Positions 50,192-58,415 of a DNA stretch of 64,000 nucleotides are shown here, piece by piece; position 1 is the stretch's first letter, and the number at the start of each line of letters is the position of its first letter. Under the pieces are notes generated by a model. It was not told the origin of the DNA and made no database searches. It saw only the letters and a list, made by a program, of their open reading frames with translations. The stretch is from Terriglobia bacterium (lineage in GTDB: Bacteria; Acidobacteriota; Vicinamibacteria; Vicinamibacterales; CAVVIG01). The stretch spans positions 1-64,000 of the forward strand of contig JAIQFX010000038.1 of NCBI GenBank assembly GCA_020073005.1, read 5' to 3'. A program made the translations under genes and the position numbers.

Positions 50192-50608
50192 ATGAAACGC
50201 ATTGCACTCGTGCTGTGGCTCGCGCTGTTGACTGTCGTGTCGGCGCAGTGGATCGGCTACGCCCAGCAAGCCGAAGCGCCGCGCTTCACCGGCACGTCGA
50301 CGACGATGGACGGCAAGGATCTGAGCGCGGCGCGGCGGCATTTCGAGCCGGGCGCGCGCAGCTACTGGCATTCTCACGACAACGGCCAGCTGCTGCTCGT
50401 CGAGAAGGGCCGGATGCGCACGCAGAAGCGCGGTCAGGCGATGAAGGAACTCGGCGTGGGCGACAGCGACTACACGGGGCCGAACGTGCAGCACTGGCAC
50501 GGCGCGGCGCCGAATCAGGATCTCGTCCAGATCAACGTCGGCTTCAGCGGCGGGACGAAGTGGCTCGAAGCCGTCACTGACGGTGAGTACGGCGGAAAGA
50601 AGAAGTAA
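50192..50608 (+). CDS. Secreted cupin protein
   Basis: The 138-residue protein starts after TAGGAGC with a signal peptide (about 1-24). The cupin box is ARSYWHSHDNGQLLLVEKGR, with QHWHGAAP as the second motif, giving three His for a metal. It is exported, while most small cupins are cytoplasmic. It lies eight bases after the NIPSNAP gene. Confidence 0.85.
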   Translation: MKRIALVLWLALLTVVSAQWIGYAQQAEAPRFTGTSTTMDGKDLSAARRHFEPGARSYWHSHDNGQLLLVEKGRMRTQKRGQAMKELGVGDSDYTGPNVQHWHGAAPNQDLVQINVGFSGGTKWLEAVTDGEYGGKKK

Positions 50609-50651
50609 GAAGGAAGAAGGCAGAAGGTAAAAGGCAGAAGGCAGAAGAAGA
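50609..50651. repeat. AG-rich tandem repeat, unit about AGAAGGC
   Basis: GAAGGAAGAAGGCAGAAGG-like units repeat between the cupin and M20 genes. The last units (AGAAGAAG) may serve as the SD for ATG 50652. Confidence 0.65.
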
Positions 50652-52067
50652 ATGACTCCGAAACGGCTGGTCGCTGCAATCGCGACGCTCTCTTCGATCA
50701 CGCTGCTCGCGCAATCGCCACAACAACCCGACTGGAAGGCGCTCGAGGACGAGACGATGCGCCACTATCAGGCGGTGCTGCGTCTCGATACGCGCAATCC
50801 GCCGGGCAACGAGCACGTCGTCGTCGACTACGTGAAGGGCGTGCTCGAGAAGGAAGGCATCGCGGTCCAGGTCTTCGCGTCGGACCCGAATCGCTCGAAT
50901 CTCGTCGCGCGATTGAAGGGAAACGGCCGCAAGCGTCCGATTCTCGTCATGGGGCACAGCGACACGGTGACGACCGACGAGAAGAAGTGGACGTACCCGC
51001 CGCTCAGCGCGACGCGCAACGGCGGGTGGGTGTACGGCCGCGGCACGATCGACGACAAGGACAACCTAACCGCGGGCCTCATGACGATGATCGTGCTCAA
51101 GCGGCTGAACGTGCCGCTCGATCGCGACGTCATCTTCGTCTCCGAGGCCGGCGAGGAAGGCAGCACCGGCGTCGGCATCGGCTACCTCGTGCGCGATCAC
51201 TTCGCCGACATCGACGCCGAGTACTGCCTCGCCGAGGGCGGCGGCGTCACGCGGATCGGCGGCCAGACGAAGTACGCCACGGTCCAGACGCTCGAGAAGA
51301 TTCCGCGCGGCATCGAGATCGTCGCGCACGGCATCTCCGGTCACGGATCGATTCCGCTCAAGTCGAACGCGATTGTGCACCTCGCGGGCGCCGTCGCGAA
51401 GATCGGCGACTGGCGGCCGGACGTCCGGTTCAACGAGACGACGGGCACGTATTTCCGCAAGCTCGCGGCGATCTCGCCGCCCGAGGTCGCGAAGTACTAC
51501 CGCGACGTGTTGTCGCCCGATCCGAAAGTGCAGCGCGCCGCCGACGATTGGCTCTTCGAGAACGAGCCGCGGCACTCGTCGATGCTGCGGACGTCGGTGT
51601 CCCCGAATATCTTCCAGGGCGGCTATCGGTCGAACGTGATTCCGTCTGAGGCGAAGGCCACACTCGACGTGCGCGCGCTGCCCGACGAGGATCCGGCGAA
51701 GTTCCTGGCGCAGGTCAAAGCCGTGATCAACGATCCGGCCGTCGACGTGCACTTCACCAACGAATCGATCCGGCCGGCCGGACCCGATGCGAAGCTGGAT
51801 TCCGAGGCGTTCAAAGCGCTCGAAGCGGCCGGCACGCGCATCTACAACGCGCCGACGCTGCCGATGATGAGCACCGGCGCGACCGACATGGCGCAGCTGC
51901 GCGCGAGAGGCGTGCAGTGCTTCGGCATCGGCCCGGCGACCGACTTCGAGGACGCGCCGAAAGGCTTCGGCGCGCACAGCGATCAGGAGCGGCTGCTCGA
52001 ATCCGAGCTGCACCGCTTCGTGCGCTTCAACTGGGACGTCGTCTACGCGCTCGCGCACGCCAAGTGA
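50652..52067 (+). CDS. Exported M20-family peptidase
   Basis: The 471-residue protein has a short signal peptide (about 1-20, ending LLAQS). M20 metal motifs are VMGHSDTV, YGRGTIDDKDN, SEAGEEGS (catalytic Glu and ligand) and the dimerisation-domain start ISGHGSIPLKSNA. PMMSTGATDM and FGAHSDQE supply the last His/Asp side. It is probably a dipeptidase or carboxypeptidase in the periplasm. Confidence 0.93.
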   Translation: MTPKRLVAAIATLSSITLLAQSPQQPDWKALEDETMRHYQAVLRLDTRNPPGNEHVVVDYVKGVLEKEGIAVQVFASDPNRSNLVARLKGNGRKRPILVMGHSDTVTTDEKKWTYPPLSATRNGGWVYGRGTIDDKDNLTAGLMTMIVLKRLNVPLDRDVIFVSEAGEEGSTGVGIGYLVRDHFADIDAEYCLAEGGGVTRIGGQTKYATVQTLEKIPRGIEIVAHGISGHGSIPLKSNAIVHLAGAVAKIGDWRPDVRFNETTGTYFRKLAAISPPEVAKYYRDVLSPDPKVQRAADDWLFENEPRHSSMLRTSVSPNIFQGGYRSNVIPSEAKATLDVRALPDEDPAKFLAQVKAVINDPAVDVHFTNESIRPAGPDAKLDSEAFKALEAAGTRIYNAPTLPMMSTGATDMAQLRARGVQCFGIGPATDFEDAPKGFGAHSDQERLLESELHRFVRFNWDVVYALAHAK

Positions 52068-52081
52068 TTGAGGAGGACACC

Positions 52082-53140
52082 ATGAAGCGCGTGATTCTTG
52101 CCGGGGCGGCCTCGGCCGTGCTCGCCATCGTGACGTTCGCGGCGCAGGCTCCGCAGACCCAGACGCCGGCGCCGTCCGCCGATCCCTACGCGAACAACGC
52201 GCGGCCCGGCACGACGCAGTTTCCGCTCGCGGCGCCGGCGGGGCAGGACAGCCACGCGCGTGACGTCGCGCCGCCGGGAGCGGTGAACCAGGGACCGTTC
52301 AACGCGGCGGCGTGGAAGTACGGCGGCGCGTTCGATCCGCCCGCGGGCTCGAAGATCTGGAATCCCGTCAAGCTGAAGATGATGCGCGGCGAGAAGGTGA
52401 CGGGCGGCACGGTCTTCAGCGCGACCGATCCGGCGACGTACTGCGCGATGGCCAACGCCGGCTACGACTTCATCTGGACCGAGATGCAGCACAACGATCG
52501 CGACTGGGAGGCCGTCGCGCGCATGTGGCGCACGTGTCCCTACGCGAAGGCGGTGCCCGGCGTCCGCGTCGCCTACACAGACGAGCGCGAGATCCAGCAC
52601 GCGCTCGACGCCGGCGCGCTGGTCGTCGTCGTGCCGACGATCGATTCGAAGCAGGAAGCGATCGAGGCGCGCAACTGGACGTACTTCCCGCCGCTCGGCC
52701 GGCGCAGCAACGGCGGCGGCCAGGCGTTCGACGCGGGCATGTGGGGCGGCGTGCCCGGCGGCTATCGCAACACGATCAACGACAACGTCGTGCTGATCGA
52801 AATGATCGAAACGCTCGACGGCCTCAAGGACGCCGACGAGATTGCGAAGGTGCCGGGCGTGACGGCGGTCTTCGCCGCGAGCGGCGACCTCGGCAACTTC
52901 TCCGGCTACCGCCAGGGCACGCCCGACTACGAGCGCGCGATCAACATCGTCCACGACGCCGCGATCAAGGCGCACGTGCGGCTGTGCGGTCCCTTCGCGT
53001 GGCGCGATCGACCTGACTTCACATGCTTCCAGGCGGGCAGCGAGACTGCGGCGATCGCCAAGGGCGTCGCCGCCGAGCTCGGTCCGCTGGCCAACACGCA
53101 AGGCAAGCCCGAGGTCGGTCCGTTCGCTCCGAAGAAGTAG
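52082..53140 (+). CDS. Exported HpcH/HpaI aldolase-like protein
   Basis: The 352-residue protein starts after GAGGAGG with a signal peptide (about 1-22). GYDFIWTEMQHNDRDW replaces the D-x-E-H core of HpaI-type aldolases, and VLIEMIETLDGL supplies the metal Glu and SGDLGNF the Asp. The family cleaves or forms 2-keto-3-deoxy acids with a divalent metal. A signal peptide is unusual for this family and would put the enzyme in the periplasm. Its TAG is part of a REP GTAG head. Confidence 0.85.
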   Translation: MKRVILAGAASAVLAIVTFAAQAPQTQTPAPSADPYANNARPGTTQFPLAAPAGQDSHARDVAPPGAVNQGPFNAAAWKYGGAFDPPAGSKIWNPVKLKMMRGEKVTGGTVFSATDPATYCAMANAGYDFIWTEMQHNDRDWEAVARMWRTCPYAKAVPGVRVAYTDEREIQHALDAGALVVVVPTIDSKQEAIEARNWTYFPPLGRRSNGGGQAFDAGMWGGVPGGYRNTINDNVVLIEMIETLDGLKDADEIAKVPGVTAVFAASGDLGNFSGYRQGTPDYERAINIVHDAAIKAHVRLCGPFAWRDRPDFTCFQAGSETAAIAKGVAAELGPLANTQGKPEVGPFAPKK

Positions 53141-53160
53141 CGCGAGGCTTCAGCCGAGCG
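53137..53160 (+). repeat. REP element (GTAG head, GA/GA subtype)
   Basis: GTAG followed by CGCGAGGCTTCAGCCGAGCG, the same 20-base core as the copy at 7618. The TAG of the head is the aldolase stop codon (53138-53140). Confidence 0.85.
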
Positions 53161-53167
53161 GGATCGC

Positions 53168-54019
53168 TTAATCGGCTGACGTTCGCTGTAACGACGGAAA
53201 GCGGACGCCGGGCGTGGCGTCCGCGACGATCGGACCGTCCGGCAGCTCGACGCCGAAGACATCCCGCGCGACGTCGCGAAGGCGCTCGCGCGCGACGGGT
53301 TCTTCCGTCATCCGTCCATTCCGGTAGCGCGTCAGGACGTCGGTCCGCAGAATCGTACGCTCGGCGCGGGCCGCGCGCTGGATTGTCAGCGTCTGCCTGA
53401 AGATCGACGCGGGATGCGTGGACGTGTAGTGATTGGCGACAGCGACGTCGCCCGGCGTCTGCGGATCTTCGGAGAACTCGTACATGTCGCCCTCGACCCC
53501 GTCGGCATCCCGCATCGACAGGACCCACACGTGATCCTCGCGACGAAGGCGATACGCGAGCCCGCCTTGTTCGACTGACGCGCCGTCGCGCAGCGGCATC
53601 GGCTCGAGCAGTCCAATGCCGCCGAAGCCGACGTCGGCGAGATAGACGTCGCCGCGATCCGGCGGGTCCGAACGGACCCGCTCAAGATTTGTCACGCGCA
53701 GGACCATATGCGTCCGGCACCAGCGCTCCGGCGGTCCCCGACGCACGCGTCCGAGTAAAGACGACGTCGTGAAGCCGGCGTCCTGCAACGCCGCCGCGAA
53801 CAGCGTGTTGTGCTCGAAGCAGTACCCGCCGCGTCCCTCGTCCAGAAACTTGCGCTCGATGTCGGCGACTTCGGTGCTGATCGCGCCGCCGCTTTGAATC
53901 GTGACGTTCTCGAAGAGGATCGACTCGCGATGCGCGAGGTGCAGACGGCGCAGCGTGTCCAGCGTGGCGGCGCACGGCGGCGGCTGGCCGATGCGGCGGA
54001 GGTAGTCGGCGAATCGCAT
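53168..54019 (-). CDS. Arylamine N-acetyltransferase (NAT)
   Basis: The 283-residue protein has the NAT catalytic triad in context: RGGYCFEHN (Cys), CRTHMVLRV (His) and YLADVGFGG (Asp). The N-terminal FADYLRRIG and HRESILFENV are typical of the family. It acetylates arylamines or hydrazines from acetyl-CoA in the cytoplasm. It converges on the aldolase gene and is divergent from the methyltransferase gene. Confidence 0.95.
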   Translation of the reverse strand: MRFADYLRRIGQPPPCAATLDTLRRLHLAHRESILFENVTIQSGGAISTEVADIERKFLDEGRGGYCFEHNTLFAAALQDAGFTTSSLLGRVRRGPPERWCRTHMVLRVTNLERVRSDPPDRGDVYLADVGFGGIGLLEPMPLRDGASVEQGGLAYRLRREDHVWVLSMRDADGVEGDMYEFSEDPQTPGDVAVANHYTSTHPASIFRQTLTIQRAARAERTILRTDVLTRYRNGRMTEEPVARERLRDVARDVFGVELPDGPIVADATPGVRFPSLQRTSAD

Positions 54020-54034
54020 GAGGACTTGCGATCA

Positions 54035-54070
54035 TATCCAATCCGCACTCCGCAATCCTCATTCCGCAAT
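54035..54070. repeat. Short tandem repeat, units CCGCA/ATTCC
   Basis: AATCCGCACTCCGCAATCCTC and ATTCCGCAAT form a degenerate repeat between divergent promoters, just before the TAGAAT box. Confidence 0.55.
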
Positions 54071-54075
54071 AGAAT
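54070..54075 (+). promoter_or_regulatory. TAGAAT box, probable leaderless promoter
   Basis: TAGAATGTCCGCCC then GTG 54084: eight bases between box and start, no SD. Confidence 0.55.
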
Positions 54076-54083
54076 GTCCGCCC

Positions 54084-54836
54084 GTGGCCACGCAGCAATG
54101 GAATCCTGAGACCTACGAGAAGAACGCGCGCTTCGTCTCCGACCTCGGCGCGGGCGTCGTCGATCTCCTTGCGCCGAAAGCGGGCGAGCGGATTCTCGAT
54201 CTGGGCTGCGGCGACGGCGCGCTGACCGAGAAGCTGGTCGCCGCCGGCTGCCGCGTCGTCGCCGTCGACGCCAGCGCCGAGCAGATTGCGGGCGCCGTGA
54301 AACGCGGGCTCGACGCGCGCATCGCTCGGGCGGAAGCCCTGCCATTCGACCACGAATTCGACGCGGTGTTCAGCAACGCCGTCCTCCACTGGATCAAGGA
54401 CGCCGACGGCGTGGTCGCGTCCGTCGCCCGCGCGCTCAAGCCCGGCGGCCGCTTCGTCGCCGAGTTCGGCGGCGCCGGCTGCATCGCGACGATCCGCAGC
54501 GCCCTGACCGCCGCGCTCGAGCGACGCGGGCTCGACGCCAGATCCGTCGACCCCTGGTACTTTCCAACCGACCTCGAGTACGCGAAGAAGCTCAAGGCCC
54601 ACGGCTTCACGGTCCGCTTCATCACGCTCTTTCCGCGCCCGACGCCGCTCCCTGGTGAAGCGGCCGCCTGGCTCGAGACGTTCGCGCAGCCGTTTCTCGG
54701 CGCGGTCGCCGCCGCCGATCGCCCCGCGCTGATCGCGGAGGTCTGCGACGCGATGCGACCGGCGCTCTACAGCCCGGACACTGGCTGGACCGCCGACTAC
54801 ATCCGCCTTCGCTTCGCCGCCGAGCGCGCGCGATGA
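54084..54836 (+). CDS. Class I SAM methyltransferase (trans-aconitate-methyltransferase-like)
   Basis: GTG 54084 gives 250 residues. ILDLGCGDGALTEKL is motif I, VDASAEQI the ribose Asp/Glu region, and FDAVFSNAVLHWI motif post-II, a wording typical of Tam-like trans-aconitate methyltransferases. It is cytoplasmic; the substrate is unknown. Its end overlaps the APC permease gene by four bases (ATGA), so they form an operon. Confidence 0.9.
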   Translation: MATQQWNPETYEKNARFVSDLGAGVVDLLAPKAGERILDLGCGDGALTEKLVAAGCRVVAVDASAEQIAGAVKRGLDARIARAEALPFDHEFDAVFSNAVLHWIKDADGVVASVARALKPGGRFVAEFGGAGCIATIRSALTAALERRGLDARSVDPWYFPTDLEYAKKLKAHGFTVRFITLFPRPTPLPGEAAAWLETFAQPFLGAVAAADRPALIAEVCDAMRPALYSPDTGWTADYIRLRFAAERAR

Positions 54837-56260
54837 CCGACGTCGTCGTCAGCGCCGAGCTGCGAGAGGAAGAACAAGCCGTCAAGTCGCACAGCCGGTT
54901 CCTCAAGAAGGAGCTGGGCCTCACCGATCTCGTCCTCACGCAGGTCCTCTTCATCGTCGGACTGCCGTGGGTGGGCGTCGCGGCGAAGCAGGGCCCGGCG
55001 CACGTCGTCTTCTGGTTGATCGCGATGACGCTGTTCTATCTGCCGTCCGCGGTCGTCGTCATCTATCTCAACCGCCTGATGCCGCTCGAGGGCGGGCTGT
55101 ATCAGTGGGCGAAGCTCGGCTTCGACGAGATCGCCGGCTTCCTCGTCGCGTGGAATCTGTGGCTGTTCGCGATTCTGAACTGCTCCGACGTCGGCCTTCA
55201 GGTCACGCAGTACTTTCTCTACATCCTTGGACCTCGCGGTGAATGGCTCACCGGCAGCCGGCCGTTCGTCGTCTTCGTGACGACGGCAACGATCGGCACG
55301 CTGATCGCGGTCGCGACCTTCGGTCTCGGCGTCGGCAAGCTCGTGAACAAGGCGGGCGGCGCGCTCATGCTGCTGACGTTCGGCGCGCTGCTCGTGCTGC
55401 CGTGGCTGAACGTGTCCCACGGATCGCTGCCCGCGTTTCATCCGCTCGCGACGACGATGCCCGTCGTGTCGATCATGAGCGTGAACCTGATGGGGAAGAT
55501 GGGCTTCGGCGCGTTCGGCGGCTTCGAGTACGTCGCCATTCACGCGGGCGAGTGCCGCAATCCGGTGCGCACGATCGGCATGTCGGTCGCCATCGCCGCG
55601 CCGATCATCGTCGTGATGTTCATCCTCGGCACCAGTTCCGTGCTGGCGCTCGTGCCGTTCGATCAGATCGATCTGATCGCGCCGATTCCGCAGGTCCTGA
55701 GCGCGGGCTTTCAGCCGCTCGGCGCCGCGGCGATCGTCGCGCCGATCGCGATCCTCGCGCTCCTCGTGATTCGCGTCGCGCAGGCGAGCGTGCTCTTCGC
55801 CGGCAACACGCGGCTGCCGATGGTGGCCGGGTGGGACGGGCTGCTGCCCGGGTGGTTCACGCGCTTCCACGCGCGGTACCGCACGCCGGTGAATTCGATT
55901 CTCTTCGTCGGCGCGGCGACGTTCGCGCTCAGCATCGCGGGGCTGATTGGCGTCGGGAGACAGGAAGCGTTTCAGCTGCTCTGGAACGGATCCGCCGTCT
56001 TCTACGCGCTGACGTATCTCGTGATGTTCGCGATTCCGCTCGTCGGGCTGCGCGGCGCGGGGGTGACGCCGCCGCTGTGGCTGAAAGCGGCGGCGCTCTC
56101 AGGGTTCCTGATGACGCTGCTCTACGTCGTGCTCTCGATCGTCCCGATCGTGCAGGTCGAGAGCCGGCTGGTGTTCGCGGTCAAGCTGACCGGACTGATC
56201 GTCGTGACGAACGCGATCGGCGTCGCCATCTACGTGGCCCGGCGCCCAAGGCATCGCTGA
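54833..56260 (+). CDS. APC-family amino-acid permease
   Basis: The 475-residue protein has 12 likely TM helices with the APC-type start (LTDLVLTQVLFIVGLPWVGVAA), LPLEGGLYQWAK-like helix 3 (PLEGGLYQWAKLGFDE), and GGFEYVAIHAGE in TM6. It would import an amino acid or amine using an ion gradient. The substrate is unknown; coupling to a methyltransferase gene gives no clear hint. Confidence 0.92.
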   Translation: MTDVVVSAELREEEQAVKSHSRFLKKELGLTDLVLTQVLFIVGLPWVGVAAKQGPAHVVFWLIAMTLFYLPSAVVVIYLNRLMPLEGGLYQWAKLGFDEIAGFLVAWNLWLFAILNCSDVGLQVTQYFLYILGPRGEWLTGSRPFVVFVTTATIGTLIAVATFGLGVGKLVNKAGGALMLLTFGALLVLPWLNVSHGSLPAFHPLATTMPVVSIMSVNLMGKMGFGAFGGFEYVAIHAGECRNPVRTIGMSVAIAAPIIVVMFILGTSSVLALVPFDQIDLIAPIPQVLSAGFQPLGAAAIVAPIAILALLVIRVAQASVLFAGNTRLPMVAGWDGLLPGWFTRFHARYRTPVNSILFVGAATFALSIAGLIGVGRQEAFQLLWNGSAVFYALTYLVMFAIPLVGLRGAGVTPPLWLKAAALSGFLMTLLYVVLSIVPIVQVESRLVFAVKLTGLIVVTNAIGVAIYVARRPRHR

Positions 56261-56261
56261 C

Positions 56262-56798
56262 GTGGCCCTCACCGCGACGATCTACAACTTCGACATCGAC
56301 CTCGCCGACTCAAGGCGGAACGTCTACGAGACGCTGGCGCTGCGCGTCGCGTGCCATCCGTCGGAATCCGAGGAGTACCTGGTGACGCGCGTGCTCGCGT
56401 ACGCGCTCGAGTACGCCGAGGGCATCAGCTTCTCGCGCGGGATCTCGGATCCCGACGACCCGACGATCGCGATCCGCGATCTTACCGGCGCGATGCAGGT
56501 CTGGATCGATGTCGGGACGCCCGATGCCGCGCGCCTGCACAAAGCGTCGAAGGCCGCGCCGCGCGTCGTCGTCTACACGCACAAGGATCCCGAGCAGTAC
56601 CTGCGCCAGCTCGAAGGCCAGAAGATCCATCGCGCCGAGGCGCTCGAAATCTACGCGTTCGATCGCGCGTTCGTCTCGGCGCTCGCGGCACGGCTCGAAC
56701 GACGAATGGCCTTCGCGCTGTCCATCGTGGACCAGGACCTCTTTCTGTCGATTGACTCGGACACCTTGACTGGATCGGTCACCCGCCTCTCGCTGTAA
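56262..56798 (+). CDS. yaeQ: YaeQ-family protein
   Basis: GTG start, 178 residues. TATIYNFDIDLADSRRNVYE and RVACHPSESEEYLVTRVLAYALEY match YaeQ, a PD-(D/E)XK-nuclease-like fold with weak known biology (linked to RfaH in E. coli). FSRGISDPDDP and QVWIDVG continue the family. It begins one base after the APC permease stop. Confidence 0.93.
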   Translation: MALTATIYNFDIDLADSRRNVYETLALRVACHPSESEEYLVTRVLAYALEYAEGISFSRGISDPDDPTIAIRDLTGAMQVWIDVGTPDAARLHKASKAAPRVVVYTHKDPEQYLRQLEGQKIHRAEALEIYAFDRAFVSALAARLERRMAFALSIVDQDLFLSIDSDTLTGSVTRLSL

Positions 56799-56801
56799 AA
56801 T
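56796..56801 (+). promoter_or_regulatory. TAAAAT box, probable leaderless promoter
   Basis: TAAAATCTGCAGCC then ATG 56810: eight bases, no SD. The box overlaps the yaeQ stop. Confidence 0.55.
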
Positions 56802-56809
56802 CTGCAGCC

Positions 56810-57475
56810 ATGTTCATCGGCCATTTCGCGCTTGGATTCGGCGCCAAGAAGGCCGCGCCGGCGGTGTCGCTGGGCACGTTGTTCGTCGCGTGTCAGTTCG
56901 CGGATCTGTTGTGGCCGACGCTCGTGATCGCCGGCGTCGAGCGCGTCGAGTTGCAGCCGGGCGCGACGGTGGTGACGCCGCTCAATTTCGTCAGCTATCC
57001 GTACTCGCACAGCCTGCTGACGCTCTGCGTGTGGGGCCTGCTGTTCGGCAGCGCATACATGATCGTCAGGCGTTCGCGAATCGCGGCCGCGGTGACGATC
57101 GCGCTGCTCGTCGTCAGCCACTGGGTGCTCGACTTCGTCTCGCACCGGCCCGACATGCCGCTGACGCCCCTGTCATCGATGTCCGCGACGAAAGTCGGGC
57201 TCGAGCTGTGGGCGTCGCGGCCGGCGACGATGGCCGTCGAGATCGTCATGTTCACGATCGGCGTGGCGCTCTACCTGCAGACAACGCGCGCGCGCGATCG
57301 CGTCGGATCGATCGGGTTGTGGGCGCTCATCATCTTCCTGTCCGTGTCGTACCTCGCCAACATGTTCGGTCCGGTGCCGCCGAGCGCGGCTGCGGTGGTG
57401 TGGTCGGCGCAGGCGATGTGGGTGCTGGTGCTCTGGGGATATTGGGTCGATGCCCATCGGGTGGCTGGTGGCTAG
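56810..57475 (+). CDS. Membrane protein of the YdjM/metal-dependent-hydrolase-like group
   Basis: The 221-residue protein starts MFIGHFALGFGAKK (a conserved His/Gly start) and has about six TM helices, with YPYSHSLL and SHWVLDFVSHRPD as further polar pairs in helices. This resembles the membrane-bound YdjM-like family (PF04307). No catalytic activity has been shown for that type to my knowledge. Its 3' end overlaps the converging alpha/beta hydrolase frame by 146 bases. Confidence 0.75.
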   Translation: MFIGHFALGFGAKKAAPAVSLGTLFVACQFADLLWPTLVIAGVERVELQPGATVVTPLNFVSYPYSHSLLTLCVWGLLFGSAYMIVRRSRIAAAVTIALLVVSHWVLDFVSHRPDMPLTPLSSMSATKVGLELWASRPATMAVEIVMFTIGVALYLQTTRARDRVGSIGLWALIIFLSVSYLANMFGPVPPSAAAVVWSAQAMWVLVLWGYWVDAHRVAGG

Positions 57476-58262
57476 TGGCTGGTGACTGGTGGCTGGGAAG
57501 CGCGAGCCGCTCGCGTCCAGCCAGAAACGCGCACGCCGCTTCTCTGAACACCGCGGCCTGCGGACCGAAGATCGGCCCGTGATCGCCGTTCGGCACGACC
57601 CACAGCGCGGACTTCGGAATCGCGCGGTACATCTCCAGCGCCAGCTCGACGGGATACAGCGGATCGCGATCGCCGTGCACGATCAGCGTGCGCGCGGTGA
57701 TCGTCGCAAGCAGCGGCGGCGTGAACGCCATGTCGTCGTAGCTGTCCTTGAGCCCGCGCATCTGCGCGAACAACATCTTGATCTGATCGTCGCCGTGCAC
57801 GTGGCGCCGCCGCTGCATCGCCCAGTCGGCCTCGGAAAACGCGTCGACGCTGAGTTGGGCCATCGCCGCTCGCGCCGGCGACGAAAAGTAAGGCGTCGCG
57901 CTGACCAGCACCATGCGGTCGACGCGATCGGGCTGCTGCGTCGCGACGTGCAGCAGCGTCTTCGCGCCGAGGCTCAACCCGATCGCGCTCGCGCGCGCGA
58001 GGCCGAGATGATCGAGCAGCGCGAGCACGTCCCTCGCGGCCTGGCGGAACGTGAACGCGCCCGACGGATTCGTCGAGCGCCCGTGGCCGCGCAGATCGGG
58101 CACGATCGCGCGGAAGCCCGCCGGGTCGCCGTCAGTGAAAATGTGCTTCCAGTCGGCGCCGATCCCGGTGCCGCCGTGGAGGAGCAGCAGCGGCGCGCCG
58201 TCGCCGCGATCCTCGAAGTACATGTCGAATCCGTTGATGTGGACGGTGCCGGCGCGATCCAT
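57330..58262 (-). CDS. Alpha/beta hydrolase with run-on C-terminus
   Basis: Start ATG 58262 is preferred because a CATAAT box (minus strand, 58275-58270) ends seven bases before it. The 310-residue frame has LLLLHGGTGIGADW, DLRGHGRS, the elbow GLSLGA and NGDHGPIFGP near the end of the real fold. It is a cytoplasmic esterase/hydrolase-like protein. After about residue 251 (RERLALP) the frame runs through the CTGGTG repeat (SHQSPATSHQPP) and then about 45 residues antisense to the neighbouring gene. The native stop has probably been lost. Confidence 0.85.
   Translation of the reverse strand: MDRAGTVHINGFDMYFEDRGDGAPLLLLHGGTGIGADWKHIFTDGDPAGFRAIVPDLRGHGRSTNPSGAFTFRQAARDVLALLDHLGLARASAIGLSLGAKTLLHVATQQPDRVDRMVLVSATPYFSSPARAAMAQLSVDAFSEADWAMQRRRHVHGDDQIKMLFAQMRGLKDSYDDMAFTPPLLATITARTLIVHGDRDPLYPVELALEMYRAIPKSALWVVPNGDHGPIFGPQAAVFREAACAFLAGRERLALPSHQSPATSHQPPDGHRPNIPRAPAPTSPAPTTPPQPRSAAPDRTCWRGTTRTGR
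57461..57497. repeat. Tandem repeat, unit about GGCTGGTG
   Basis: GTGGCTGGTGGCTAGTGGCT followed by GGTGACTGGTGGCTGGG. The last 17 bases are the exact reverse complement of a block at 45154-45170. Confidence 0.75.
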
Positions 58263-58269
58263 GGCCGCC

Positions 58270-58275
58270 ATTATG
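58270..58275 (-). promoter_or_regulatory. CATAAT box, probable leaderless promoter
   Basis: On the minus strand CATAATGGCGGCC leads into ATG 58262, seven bases after the box, with no SD. Confidence 0.5.
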
Positions 58276-58359
58276 GCGATCGCCCGTTCGACGCACAACG
58301 TTGCGCGGCGCGCGTGGTATACTGAAAGACGAATCCTAGAGTTTTGTTTTTTCGGTTCT

Positions 58360-58380
58360 CGCTCGCCTGAAAGGCTCGCG
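58360..58380 (-). repeat. REP-like hairpin (GA/GA subtype)
   Basis: On the minus strand CGC-GA-GCC, loop TTTCA, GGC-GA-GCG. It lies after the end of the ADOP permease gene. Confidence 0.75.
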
Positions 58381-58415
58381 CTGCAAACCCACCCGCCGTT
58401 CCTGCCCTTCCTGCC

